Part shown: positions 1-7,938 of the stretch, piece after piece
How positions within the stretch are numbered: position 1 is the stretch's first letter
How the letters are laid out: every line of letters starts with the position of its first letter
Translations under genes and position numbers: made by a program
Assembly: GCA_003529325.1 (NCBI GenBank)
Contig: DPVW01000407.1
Span: forward strand, 639 to 8,576
Origin: Candidatus Latescibacterota bacterium
Lineage (GTDB): Bacteria > Latescibacterota > UBA2968 > UBA8231
Direction: 5' to 3'
Length of the DNA stretch: 7,938 nucleotides
Notes under the pieces: model-generated
Databases searched by the model: none
Told to the model about the DNA's origin: nothing
Seen by the model: the letters and a program-made list of their open reading frames with translations, nothing else

Positions 1-48
1 CCCGGCGGTTTTCAAGACCGCTGCCTTACCAATTAGGTCTAGCCCTCC
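1..48 (-). tRNA. tRNA-Ser(UGA), 5' part only (3' part beyond window edge)
   Basis: Read on the minus strand, the gene starts at 48 with acceptor strand GGAGGGC (48-42), then TA. A D-arm with the GG of the D-loop at 30-29 follows, and then a perfect 5-bp anticodon stem GCGGT/ACCGC (21-17 with 9-5). The 7-base loop CTTGAAA (16-10) gives anticodon TGA (14-12), which decodes UCA as serine. The long variable arm, T-arm and 3' acceptor strand lie beyond base 1, so acceptor pairing cannot be checked. The D-stem carries one apparent extra A (A38): without it G39-C37-C36 would pair perfectly with C23-G24-G25. The gene is functional in appearance, with its own promoter at 97-125, but a degenerate copy cannot be excluded from half a gene. 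Confidence 0.85.
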
Positions 49-87
49 ATTCGGGTCTGGGCTCGCCCTCCATCTGGGCCTTGGCTC
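42..87. repeat. Imperfect 23-bp tandem duplication covering the tRNA 5' end
   Basis: Bases 42-64 and 65-87 are adjacent 23-bp units that agree at 19 of 23 positions by eye. Both begin GCCCTCCAT (plus strand) and end GGCTC. The left unit contains the first seven bases of the tRNA-Ser (GGAGGGC on the minus strand), so the tRNA leader carries a second copy of the acceptor 5' strand just upstream of the real one. A local slippage duplication is the simplest origin. Confidence 0.7.
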
Positions 88-96
88 AGTGCGCAG

Positions 97-125
97 AATA
101 TACCCGCCACAGTCGGGAGCGTCAA
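97..125 (-). promoter_or_regulatory. Sigma70-type promoter for tRNA-Ser
   Basis: On the minus strand a -35 box TTGACG (125-120, 5/6 to consensus) is followed by exactly 17 bases and a -10 box TATATT (102-97, 5/6). The predicted start is near 90, about 42 nt before the mature tRNA 5' end at 48. Bases just after the -10 are GC-rich (CTGCGC), a discriminator type often seen in growth-rate-controlled stable RNA promoters. This suggests the tRNA is transcribed independently of gyrA, although read-through is possible because I see no strong terminator between them. Confidence 0.7.
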
Positions 126-141
126 CGGGAAATCGATCGTC

Positions 142-173
142 GAAAAGCCGTTAACTCCCAGCTTTTCCAACGG
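142..173 (-). other. Weak, mutually exclusive hairpins downstream of gyrA
   Basis: On the minus strand GAAAAGC (167-161) can pair with GCTTTTC (148-142), with a 12-base loop. Alternatively CCGTT (173-169) can pair with AACGG (152-148). The two share base 148 and interleave, so only one can form in full. No T-run follows, so this is not a convincing intrinsic terminator, but it is the best candidate 3' structure for the gyrA transcript. Together with a 5-bp hairpin at the gyrA stop (210-224), it is all the structure I see between gyrA and the tRNA promoter. Confidence 0.25.
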
Positions 174-223
174 TATACACACGCCAAAGTGGATCTGATC
201 AAGCCCCAAAGCGAAGTTGTCGC

Positions 224-2833
224 TCAGTTATCTAGGTCCTCGTCCTGCAGCGGGTCGTCTGACTCTTGCTCCGACTCTACCTCCTCTTCAGCGACTTCTT
301 CTTCTGCGGCTGCCTCCATGGCCTGGGCAGGCATCTGGCCGTTGTCGGCCCCGTCTGTGGTGACCCCATCCGCGGCAGTGCCATCTTCGACCCCTTCGAC
401 AGCCTCTTCCTCTTTGACGACGCGCGTCATGTCGATGACGCGGTCACCGGTGTCGACGTTGATCAGTCGTACCCCCTGGGTGTTGCGGCCGATGCAGTTG
501 ATTCCTGCCACAGGGGTCCTGATCATGATGCCATTCTGTGTCACCATCATGACTTCTTCGTCATCCTGCACCAGCTTGCAGGAGACGACGGGACCATTGC
601 GATCGGAGACTTTGATGTCGATGACACCCATTGTCCCACGACTTCGTTTTGGATATTGGTCAACTTCCGTACGTTTGCCGAAGCCGTTCTCGCAAACCGT
701 CAGCAGGGAACCTTCTCCGGTGAGCACGACCATCTCCACTGTCTCGTCACCAGCGCGTAGATTGACACCCTTAACTCCGGTGGAGACACGCCCCATTGAG
801 CGCACATTCTGTTCTGAGAACCGCACGGCCTGGCCATTTTTGGTCGCCAGCAGGATGTCCTGCGCTGGTTCGACGAGGCCGGCGCCGATCAGGTCGTCCC
901 CTTCGACGATCTTCAGCGCAATGATGCCATTGCGGCGCACATTGCCATAGGCGGACAACACCGTCTTCTTGACGATGCCGCGGCGTGTCGCCGTGAACAG
1001 ATATCTGTCGTCGGTGAATTCATCGACGGCGACGACGGCGCGGATTTCGTCCCCGTCCTCGAGTTTCACCAGATTGACGAGCGGCCGTCCGCGGGCGGTT
1101 CGATCCGCTTCCGGGATGCGGTAGACCTTCAGCCAGTGGCATTGGCCTCGAGCGGTGAGGAAAAGGATGTACGAGTGCGTATTGGCAATGAACAAGCGCT
1201 CGACAAAGTCCTCGTCTTTGGTTCGCATACCGGTAACCCCACGACCACCGCGAGCCTGGGTACGGTAGACGCTGGGTAACATCCGCTTGATATACCCGGT
1301 CCGCGAGATCGTGACGACCATGTCCTGCCGCGCGATGAGATCCTCCATGTCGAATTCTTCGGTGGAGTAGACGATCTCGGTGCGTCGTTCGTCGCCGAAC
1401 TTCTCACGAATGTCAGCCACCTCGTCCTTGAGGATCTGCATCTGCATGTCACGACTGTCGAGCACGGCCTTCAGGTGCTCGATCAACTGCATCAACTCCT
1501 GAAACTCCTCCTCGATCTTTTCGCGCTCCAGCCCGGTGAGGCGTTGCAGCGCCATCGCCAGGATAGCGTTGGCCTGGATCTCGGACAGGACAAACTCCTC
1601 CATCAGACGACCGCGGGCCTCCTCGGGATTGGCCGAGGCTCGGATCAATTGGATAATGGCATCGATGTTGTCCAGCGCGATCCGCAGGCCTTCCAACACA
1701 TGGGCTCGCGCCTCGGCCTTGCCCAAGTCGAAACGGGTTCGCCGCAACACGACCTCGTGGCGGTGCGCCACGTAGTGTTCGAGCAATTGCTTGAGGTTCA
1801 GTGTCTCGGGACGGCCCTCGACGATGGCGATGGCGTTGACGCCGAAGCTGAACTGCAACATCGAATGCGTAAACAGTTGGTTAAGCACCACCTCGTGGTG
1901 GGCGCTCCGTTTCAACTCGATGACGATCCGCAGGCCGTCACGGCCGGACTCATCACGGATGTTGGAGATGTCCTCGATGGTCTTGCCACGCACGAGGACT
2001 GCCATCTTCTCCAACAGCGTCGATTTGTCGACGAGATACGGGATCTCAGTGACGATGATCTGCTCGCGGCCGTCACGTTGCTCTTCGACATGAGTCCGAG
2101 CCCGCAAGCGGATGATGCCGGAGCCCGTCCGGTATGCACGGTGCACGCCGCTCATACCGTAAATCACGCCGCCCGTGGGAAAGTCGGGCGCCTTCACGTA
2201 CTCCATCAACGCGTCGATGTCGATGTCGGCGTCGTCGATCAGAGCCGTCAGGGCATCGCAGATTTCCGTGACGTTGTGCGGCGGCAACTTGGTAGCGTAG
2301 GCCACGGAGATCCCCACCGAACCATTGCACAGCAGGTTCGGAAATCGTGCCGGTAAGACCTCGGGCTCGGTCCTTGTCTCGTCATAGTTTTCGACCAGAT
2401 CAACCGTGTTGCGGTCGATTTCGGCGAGCATTTCCACCGCCGCGTGGCTCATGCGCGCTTCGGTGTAACGCATGGCCGCCGGCGGATAGCCGTCGATTGA
2501 TCCGAAGTTGCCCTGACCATCGACCAGCGGGTAACGCAGGCGAAAGGGTTGTGCCATATGCACCAGCGTCGGATAGACGATGGCTTCGCCGTGCGGATGG
2601 TAGTTGCCGGACGTGTCGCCGGCGATCTTGGCACACTTCCGAAAGCCGCGGCCTGGCGCCAGGTTCAAGTCGTGCATAGCCACCAGGATGCGCCGCTGGG
2701 AGGGCTTGAGGCCGTCCCGTACGTCGGGCAGCGCCCGGGCGGTGATCGAACTCATGGCATAGGACAGATACGCCGTCTTGAGTTCGTCCTGCACCTTTAC
2801 TGGGATAATGCGGGGATCACGTTGTTCGAGCAT
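224..2833 (-). CDS. gyrA: DNA gyrase subunit A
   Basis: This is the DNA-cleaving and DNA-wrapping subunit of gyrase (A2B2), which introduces negative supercoils. It has 869 residues, normal for GyrA. The breakage-reunion domain spans about 8-500, with active-site Arg122-Tyr123 in AAMRYTEAR. Coiled-coil and tower segments lie around 345-480. A six-bladed beta-pinwheel C-terminal domain spans about 503-805. The GyrA box is present as QARGGRG (526-532), which supports gyrase rather than topoisomerase IV ParC. An acidic tail (about 807-869, rich in Glu and Asp) follows; such tails tune supercoiling in E. coli GyrA. The ATG at 2833 has a modest AGAAGAG Shine-Dalgarno-like stretch at 2844-2838. The gene lies 65 nt after gyrB and probably shares its transcript. 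At the quinolone site the residues equivalent to E. coli Ser83 and Asp87 are Ala84 and Pro88. Confidence 0.97.
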   Translation of the reverse strand: MLEQRDPRIIPVKVQDELKTAYLSYAMSSITARALPDVRDGLKPSQRRILVAMHDLNLAPGRGFRKCAKIAGDTSGNYHPHGEAIVYPTLVHMAQPFRLRYPLVDGQGNFGSIDGYPPAAMRYTEARMSHAAVEMLAEIDRNTVDLVENYDETRTEPEVLPARFPNLLCNGSVGISVAYATKLPPHNVTEICDALTALIDDADIDIDALMEYVKAPDFPTGGVIYGMSGVHRAYRTGSGIIRLRARTHVEEQRDGREQIIVTEIPYLVDKSTLLEKMAVLVRGKTIEDISNIRDESGRDGLRIVIELKRSAHHEVVLNQLFTHSMLQFSFGVNAIAIVEGRPETLNLKQLLEHYVAHRHEVVLRRTRFDLGKAEARAHVLEGLRIALDNIDAIIQLIRASANPEEARGRLMEEFVLSEIQANAILAMALQRLTGLEREKIEEEFQELMQLIEHLKAVLDSRDMQMQILKDEVADIREKFGDERRTEIVYSTEEFDMEDLIARQDMVVTISRTGYIKRMLPSVYRTQARGGRGVTGMRTKDEDFVERLFIANTHSYILFLTARGQCHWLKVYRIPEADRTARGRPLVNLVKLEDGDEIRAVVAVDEFTDDRYLFTATRRGIVKKTVLSAYGNVRRNGIIALKIVEGDDLIGAGLVEPAQDILLATKNGQAVRFSEQNVRSMGRVSTGVKGVNLRAGDETVEMVVLTGEGSLLTVCENGFGKRTEVDQYPKRSRGTMGVIDIKVSDRNGPVVSCKLVQDDEEVMMVTQNGIMIRTPVAGINCIGRNTQGVRLINVDTGDRVIDMTRVVKEEEAVEGVEDGTAADGVTTDGADNGQMPAQAMEAAAEEEVAEEEVESEQESDDPLQDEDLDN

Positions 2834-2843
2834 GTGGCTCTTC

Positions 2844-2887
2844 TGTCAGGTGTCTCGGGTTGTCAGGATTCGGCTACTGTTGTCAGG
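2844..2887. repeat. Three direct copies of CCTGACA in the gyrB-gyrA gap
   Basis: TGTCAGG (plus strand; CCTGACA in the mRNA sense) occurs at 2844-2850, 2861-2867 and 2881-2887. Two of the copies extend to TTGTCAGG. Start-to-start spacings are 17 and 20 bases. All three lie inside the 65-base gap between the gyrB stop and the gyrA start, and the last one in mRNA order touches the gyrA Shine-Dalgarno-like stretch. CTGACA resembles a -35 box, but I found no matching -10 at the right distance, so an internal promoter is not supported. The role is unknown. Confidence 0.6.
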
Positions 2888-2898
2888 CTGGTCGGTGC

Positions 2899-4845
<1,947 letters not shown>

Positions 4846-4851
4846 TCATTT

Positions 4852-4856
4852 CTCCC
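4852..4856 (-). promoter_or_regulatory. Ribosome binding site deciding the GTG start of gyrB
   Basis: GGGAG on the minus strand is 9 nt from the GTG at 4842 but only 2 nt from a nearer ATG at 4849, which is in another frame and reaches a stop after four codons. The spacing and the in-frame upstream TGA make GTG the only sensible gyrB start. The site lies just after the dciA stop. Confidence 0.65.
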
Positions 4857-4858
4857 AT

Positions 4859-5239
4859 TTATCTATCTGCACGGCCACGTTCGGCCGCGGCATTGACGAA
4901 TACGAGGTCTCGTATCACGGTGCGCCCCAGTCGAGCATTGAGACGCTGCAATAACTGCCGTTTGGAAAAACTCACGTGCGTACGCCAAACACCGGAGGGA
5001 ACGGCCAGTTCCAGCTTGCCTCGGTGTACCCTGATGGCGCGGGCTCGAGCTGCCAGTCGTGGACCCGCGATTTCCTCCCAGGCCAACAGGGCCCTTGCGT
5101 CACGTACGCGGTTGGCGATACCCAAATCGGACAACACCCCGTCAAGTAGCGTGCCGACCGCCTGTGCCTGTTCGTCGGTGGGCCCAACTCGGGGCAATGG
5201 TCCTGGTCCGCAATTGGGTCGGTGGTTGGCGCCCATCAT
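4859..5239 (-). CDS. dciA: DUF721 / DciA-family protein, probable replicative helicase loader
   Basis: This is a small basic protein of 126 residues. The DUF721 core covers about 25-115. It shows the family pattern of a Trp-containing helix (LLAWEEIAGPRLA, 51-63, with Trp54 and Gly59), a short beta strand segment (KLELAV, 75-80), a second Trp (W85) in SGVW, then a helix QLLQRLNARLG (95-105) and a closing strand (VIRDLVF). Characterised DciA proteins bind DnaB helicase and promote its loading in bacteria lacking DnaC/DnaI; that function here is inferred from family and position. The start overlaps the recF stop as ATGA, and a second ATG follows immediately, so translation is likely coupled to recF. 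The first ATG was chosen because it gives the 4-nt overlap; residue 2 is the alternative. The first 24 residues, rich in Pro and Gly, look disordered. Confidence 0.85.
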   Translation of the reverse strand: MMGANHRPNCGPGPLPRVGPTDEQAQAVGTLLDGVLSDLGIANRVRDARALLAWEEIAGPRLAARARAIRVHRGKLELAVPSGVWRTHVSFSKRQLLQRLNARLGRTVIRDLVFVNAAAERGRADR

Positions 5240-6336
5240 GCGGACAACTCAATGCGTTCGAAGCGATCCGGGATCGTATCACCCGGCTCACGAGGTGCCG
5301 TAAGGATGACCTGGTCAAACTCTTCGGCCAGTGACAACAATTGCCGCGATCGCAGTTCGTCGAGTTCGGAAAATACATCATCGAGCAGGAGCACGGGTTG
5401 GTGACCACTGTGCGCCTCGAGGTAGCGGGACTCGGCCATTTTCCAAGACAGCAGAACACTCTTGAGTTGGCCTTGTGAGCCGAAGGTCTCTGCAGACTCA
5501 CCATCGAGGGTAAAACCAAAGGCGTCTCGGTGTGGGCCACTCAGCGTGTGGCCCGCCCGTTGTTCCTTGGCTGGATCGGCTTGTAACTGTTGCAGCAGCA
5601 TCGACTGTAAGGTGTCGAGCAGCGGGATCTCGTCGGTGCTCGATGGCAGTCCAGCGCCCTGATATTCTATGCCCGCCGCTTCACGACCGGTCGAAAAGCC
5701 CTGGTAGCAGCTCTGCAGCACGGGAACGATCTCGGCCAGGGCTTGCAGGCGTTCCAGGCGAATCCGAGCACCGGGCTCAGCCAGTTGTCGATCCCAGACG
5801 TCGCGCTCGGCGGGATCTGCCCGTCGTTGATTGAGTTGACGGAGAAAGTGGTTGCGCTGCGTGAGCACGCGACGGTAACGCTGCAGTTGCTGCAAATATG
5901 TGGCACTGGCCTGGGAAATAAGAATGTCGAGCAGCCGCCGCCGTTGAGCGCTGAACTGCAATACAAGGGCCACATCTTCGGGAGCGAAGTGCACGGTCTG
6001 GAATTGACTCACCAACTCTGACACCCGTGGCAGGGGTACTCCATCCAGAAACACGCGCTTGCCGTCGTGGCCACTGTAGAAAACGCGCGCATGACGCTGA
6101 CGATCGGCGGTGTCCCACGTGCCTTGAATATCAAACCAGGTTCCGTCGTGAGGTACCGCCTCATGGTCTCGTGCTCCACGGATTGATTTGCCCAGTGACA
6201 GGTAGGAAATCGCTTCCAGAATATTGCTCTTCCCACGGCCGTTGTTGCCGACGATCAGGGCACCTCTGGCACCCAGATCGAGTTTGATTTGATCGAAATT
6301 GCGGAAGGGCTTCAATTCGAGTTGGCGGATGCGCAT
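5236..6336 (-). CDS. recF: DNA replication and repair protein RecF
   Basis: RecF is an SMC-like ABC ATPase that, with RecO and RecR, helps place RecA at single-strand gaps and stalled forks. From the chosen start the protein has 366 residues, close to the 357 of E. coli RecF. It begins MRIRQLELKPFRNF, the typical first strand of the family. Walker A is GNNGRGKS (30-37), with Ser where Thr is usual. The GPHRD motif is at 267-271, followed by Ala where a second Asp is usual. The ABC signature region is FGSQGQLKS (285-293). Walker B is VLLLDDVFSELD (315-326), with Asp319-Asp320 and the downstream Glu324. The frame stays open for 35 codons upstream of 6336, but that part lies partly inside dnaN and has no family similarity. 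No clear Shine-Dalgarno precedes 6336, so coupling to dnaN (31-nt gap) is likely. The stop overlaps the dciA start. Confidence 0.95.
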   Translation of the reverse strand: MRIRQLELKPFRNFDQIKLDLGARGALIVGNNGRGKSNILEAISYLSLGKSIRGARDHEAVPHDGTWFDIQGTWDTADRQRHARVFYSGHDGKRVFLDGVPLPRVSELVSQFQTVHFAPEDVALVLQFSAQRRRLLDILISQASATYLQQLQRYRRVLTQRNHFLRQLNQRRADPAERDVWDRQLAEPGARIRLERLQALAEIVPVLQSCYQGFSTGREAAGIEYQGAGLPSSTDEIPLLDTLQSMLLQQLQADPAKEQRAGHTLSGPHRDAFGFTLDGESAETFGSQGQLKSVLLSWKMAESRYLEAHSGHQPVLLLDDVFSELDELRSRQLLSLAEEFDQVILTAPREPGDTIPDRFERIELSA

Positions 6337-6367
6337 GACAACCCCAACCCCCGTACTGCCGACGTGT

Positions 6368-7528
6368 TCAGGCGCTCGGCCGCATCGGCATGAGCAAGTA
6401 GTACGATTCTTCGCCTTCGAGCTGGTCGGCCGGCCGCACAACGGCGGCTGTTACCGAATCCCGCAAATCGAGGATCACTTCCTCGGAGGACAACTTGCGC
6501 AAGATTTCCATCATATAGTGCGAGTTGTATGCGACTTCGATCTCATCGGAATTATAGTCGGAGGGAATGACCTCTCGCGCTTCCCCACCAAGCTCCTGAC
6601 TGGAGGCAGTCAACTCGACGGTGGATTCCTTTAATTGCAACCGGATCTGATGTGTATACGAACTCGACAGAATCGATACGCGCCGTACCGCCGGTAACAG
6701 TTGATCAACTGGAATCGTCATGCGCTTGTCGTTATCCCTCGGTACGACCTGCTCGTAGTCGACGTAAGGTCCTTCGATCAACCGAGATAATAGCTGTGTA
6801 TCACCGATCTGAAACAATACCTGACTCTCACCGAGTATTGCTTGTGTCAGATTGTCTGGATCTTCGAGTAATTTGGCCAACTCAGCGCAAGCTTGTGGCG
6901 GCAGGATGATTTCCGCCGAGCCCTGAATCACAGCCTGACCGGAATCCCACGTCTTGCGGAATTCAGCCAGTCGACTGCCGTCGGTAGCGACCATAACCAT
7001 CAGTTCCGGCTCGATACGCCACAGAACGCCATTCAGAACAGGCCGTGTTTCATCTCGAGACACGGCGAAACTGGTTTTTTCGATCATGGTGCGCAGCAGC
7101 GCGCCATCGAGTCCCGAACCGTCACCAAATCTCAGCGTTAAGCCTTCGAGCGAATCCGGCATCTCGGGGAATTCATCCGGCGGTGTCGCTGCCAGCGAGT
7201 AACGCCCTTCGCCGCTGGAGGCTCCCAAACGACCCGACAGCACGACGCGACCATCTTCCAGTGCCAGACTCAGATCTGCATCCGGCCACTCTCTGACGAT
7301 GCCTGCGAGGGTCTTTGCAGGAATCGTGACGCGTCCAGGCGTCTCTACGGACGCCACGACGCGGGTTCGGATAGAGATGTCGAGATTGGTTGCCGATAGC
7401 GTCAGGTGCCCGTCCTCTGCCTCTAAAAGCACATTAGAGAGAACTGGCTGCGCTGGTTTGGAGGCAACAGCGTCGAGGACGGTATTCAGACCACGCCACA
7501 ATTCATTTCGATCAAGGGTCAATTTCAT
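6368..7528 (-). CDS. dnaN: DNA polymerase III beta subunit (sliding clamp)
   Basis: DnaN is the homodimeric ring that tethers DNA polymerase III and many repair enzymes to DNA. It has 386 residues against 366 in E. coli. There are three clamp folds at about 1-125, 126-254 and 255-386. Family motifs include YSLAATPPDEFP (110-121), TSFAVSRDETRPVLNGV (152-168), TDGSRLA (182-188), IEGPYVDYEQVVP (251-263) and the C-terminal LLMPMR (378-383). TDGxRL and MPMR are the two halves of the peptide-binding pocket used by clamp partners, and both are intact. The protein ends with a short PSA extension after MPMR. The ATG at 7528 has no obvious Shine-Dalgarno but matches the expected N-terminus (MKLTLDRNEL). 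The gene is first in the cluster, about 97 nt downstream of the predicted transcription start. Confidence 0.97.
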   Translation of the reverse strand: MKLTLDRNELWRGLNTVLDAVASKPAQPVLSNVLLEAEDGHLTLSATNLDISIRTRVVASVETPGRVTIPAKTLAGIVREWPDADLSLALEDGRVVLSGRLGASSGEGRYSLAATPPDEFPEMPDSLEGLTLRFGDGSGLDGALLRTMIEKTSFAVSRDETRPVLNGVLWRIEPELMVMVATDGSRLAEFRKTWDSGQAVIQGSAEIILPPQACAELAKLLEDPDNLTQAILGESQVLFQIGDTQLLSRLIEGPYVDYEQVVPRDNDKRMTIPVDQLLPAVRRVSILSSSYTHQIRLQLKESTVELTASSQELGGEAREVIPSDYNSDEIEVAYNSHYMMEILRKLSSEEVILDLRDSVTAAVVRPADQLEGEESYYLLMPMRPSA

Positions 7529-7631
7529 TTCATTTTTGCCCGGATCTTACACACCACTGGTCGAAAGTGTCGGTAGCGGTTCGTGTTCTGCGGCTTTCGC
7601 AAGCGTCGAATCTGCCATTCGGAACCCAACT

Positions 7632-7660
7632 ACAATATGGATATAGGTATGCTGTGTCAA
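7632..7660 (-). promoter_or_regulatory. Sigma70-type promoter for dnaN (operon promoter)
   Basis: On the minus strand a perfect -35 box TTGACA (7660-7655) is followed by exactly 17 bases and a -10 box TATTGT (7637-7632, 4/6 to consensus). Predicted transcription starts near 7625, giving a leader of about 97 nt before the dnaN ATG. It is the best promoter I see in the origin region. The DnaA-box-like site at 7709-7717 lies about 50 bases upstream of its -35, so DnaA could influence it. Confidence 0.65.
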
Positions 7661-7708
7661 CGCCATTTGAGAGGCCAAAAAGCAACCTCCATCGCTGTCG
7701 AAGAGACT

Positions 7709-7717
7709 TTTTCCACA
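7709..7717 (+). promoter_or_regulatory. DnaA-box-like 9-mer TTTTCCACA
   Basis: It differs from the consensus TTATCCACA at one base (third position, T for A). It lies between the tandem box pair at 7783-7799 and the dnaN promoter, in the opposite orientation to the other boxes. Confidence 0.5.
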
Positions 7718-7773
7718 AGGAGTAGTACGACGACAAGACCATTTCTTTTTTGGTTTTTATACTCTTGTCGTTC

Positions 7774-7779
7774 TAGTAG
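7774..7779 (+). promoter_or_regulatory. Possible DnaA-trio (TAGTAG) beside tandem DnaA boxes
   Basis: TAGTAG lies three bases (7780-7782, TGC) from the tandem boxes at 7783-7799. Read 3' to 5' away from the boxes it is GAT-GAT, the reported DnaA-trio pattern, and an AT-rich tract (7741-7763) lies on the far side. Only two clear trios are present and the spacer is short, so this is tentative. Confidence 0.35.
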
Positions 7780-7782
7780 TGC

Positions 7783-7799
7783 TGTGGACATGTGGATAT
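7783..7799 (-). promoter_or_regulatory. Tandem pair of DnaA-box-like sites
   Basis: On the minus strand ATATCCACA (7799-7791) and ATGTCCACA (7791-7783) are head to tail and share one base, an 8-base step. The first has one mismatch to TTATCCACA and the second has two. This close, same-orientation packing suits cooperative DnaA binding. Confidence 0.55.
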
Positions 7800-7824
7800 A
7801 TCTCCAATACAGTCGGAGAGAAGG

Positions 7825-7880
7825 TTACATAACACGCTGATATTACATATGTTACATGCCTTCATATAAAATTAAAAGAG
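7825..7880. other. AT-rich stretch with three TTACAT copies, candidate unwinding element
   Basis: TTACAT occurs at 7825-7830, 7843-7848 and 7852-7857, with start spacings of 18 and 9 bases, so all are in a 9-base register. An almost pure AT run (7862-7877) follows. It lies between the box at 7892-7900 and the tandem boxes at 7783-7799. The region could be a duplex-unwinding element with short direct repeats; this is inference from composition and position. Confidence 0.4.
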
Positions 7881-7891
7881 CCTGAAAATCA

Positions 7892-7900
7892 CGTGGATAA
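7892..7900 (-). promoter_or_regulatory. DnaA-box-like 9-mer TTATCCACG
   Basis: On the minus strand it has one mismatch to TTATCCACA, in the last base, and the same orientation as the tandem pair about 100 bases away. It is the box closest to consensus in the conserved TTATCCAC core. Confidence 0.55.
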
Positions 7901-7938
7901 GAGCACGAGTTTTTGGGCTGAATCTCAATTGCCAACGA

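Larger units (their letters stand above)
7529..7938. other. Intergenic region upstream of dnaN, probable oriC (whole or part)
   Basis: This is 410 bases with no credible gene. It is clearly richer in AT than the coding part and contains DnaA-box-like 9-mers at 7709-7717, 7783-7791, 7791-7799 and 7892-7900, AT-rich stretches at 7741-7763 and about 7825-7880, and a promoter towards dnaN at 7632-7660. In many bacteria the dnaA-dnaN gap is the origin, and the dnaN-recF-gyrB-gyrA order here matches that setting. None of the boxes is a perfect TTATCCACA; each of the three best has one mismatch. The origin call is inference. Bases 7529-7631 are the dnaN leader, in which I see no strong structure. 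Confidence 0.65.

Noticed and set aside
1475..2356. Open frame of 293 codons on the plus strand opposite gyrA
   Set aside because: It lies fully antisense to an unmistakable gyrA, has no recognisable motifs, and is explained by codon composition of the true gene.
6337..6441. Longer recF start adding 35 residues
   Set aside because: The extension starts inside dnaN, is Cys/Arg-rich and unlike any RecF N-terminus; the family start MRIRQLELK is at 6336.
7525..7533. Two-codon frame (ATG AAA TGA) overlapping the dnaN start
   Set aside because: It is too short to mean anything alone and follows from the AAATGAAATG composition around the start.
7756..7784. TATAAA on the minus strand as a second dnaN promoter
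   Set aside because: The base positions 17 upstream (CAGCAC) do not resemble a -35 box; it is more likely part of the AT-rich origin tract.
7583..7840. 85-codon plus-strand frame in the gap upstream of dnaN
   Set aside because: It has low-complexity composition, no ribosome binding site or known motif, and overlaps the dnaN promoter and the DnaA-box-like sites.

Overview
This is a bacterial chromosome segment from next to the replication origin. All five protein genes and the tRNA gene lie on the minus strand and read right to left: dnaN (sliding clamp), recF, dciA (DUF721), gyrB, gyrA, then a tRNA-Ser(UGA) gene cut by the left edge. The order dnaN-recF-DUF721-gyrB-gyrA is the classical origin-proximal cluster. 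The protein genes cover about 6100 to 6200 bases with short gaps (31 nt, a 4-nt overlap, 16 nt, 65 nt), so they probably form one replication/topology operon.

The 410 bases upstream of dnaN (7529-7938) contain no credible gene. They hold several DnaA-box-like 9-mers, including a head-to-tail pair, AT-rich stretches and a very good sigma70-type promoter aimed at dnaN. This is best read as part or all of oriC in the usual dnaA-dnaN gap. dnaA itself is not in the window and would be expected beyond the right edge. If so, every gene is transcribed in the direction of fork movement.

The genes fit together as follows. DnaN tethers polymerase III, RecF loads recombination proteins at gapped DNA, DciA is the probable DnaB helicase loader, and GyrB/GyrA form DNA gyrase, which removes positive supercoils ahead of the fork. 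The tRNA-Ser has its own strong-looking promoter.

The organism is a bacterium of moderately high GC in the coding part. GyrA has the '[11 protein letters not shown] ... [13 protein letters not shown]' style that I associate with planctomycete-like and related uncultured phyla rather than Proteobacteria or Firmicutes. This is recall, not a search, and the phylum is unresolved.

I found no sign of a new defence, mobile or biosynthetic system; this is a housekeeping locus. The points worth a second look are the drug-site substitutions in both gyrase subunits, a triple CCTGACA repeat between gyrB and gyrA, a possible origin-unwinding arrangement, and a duplicated, slightly irregular 5' end on the tRNA-Ser gene.
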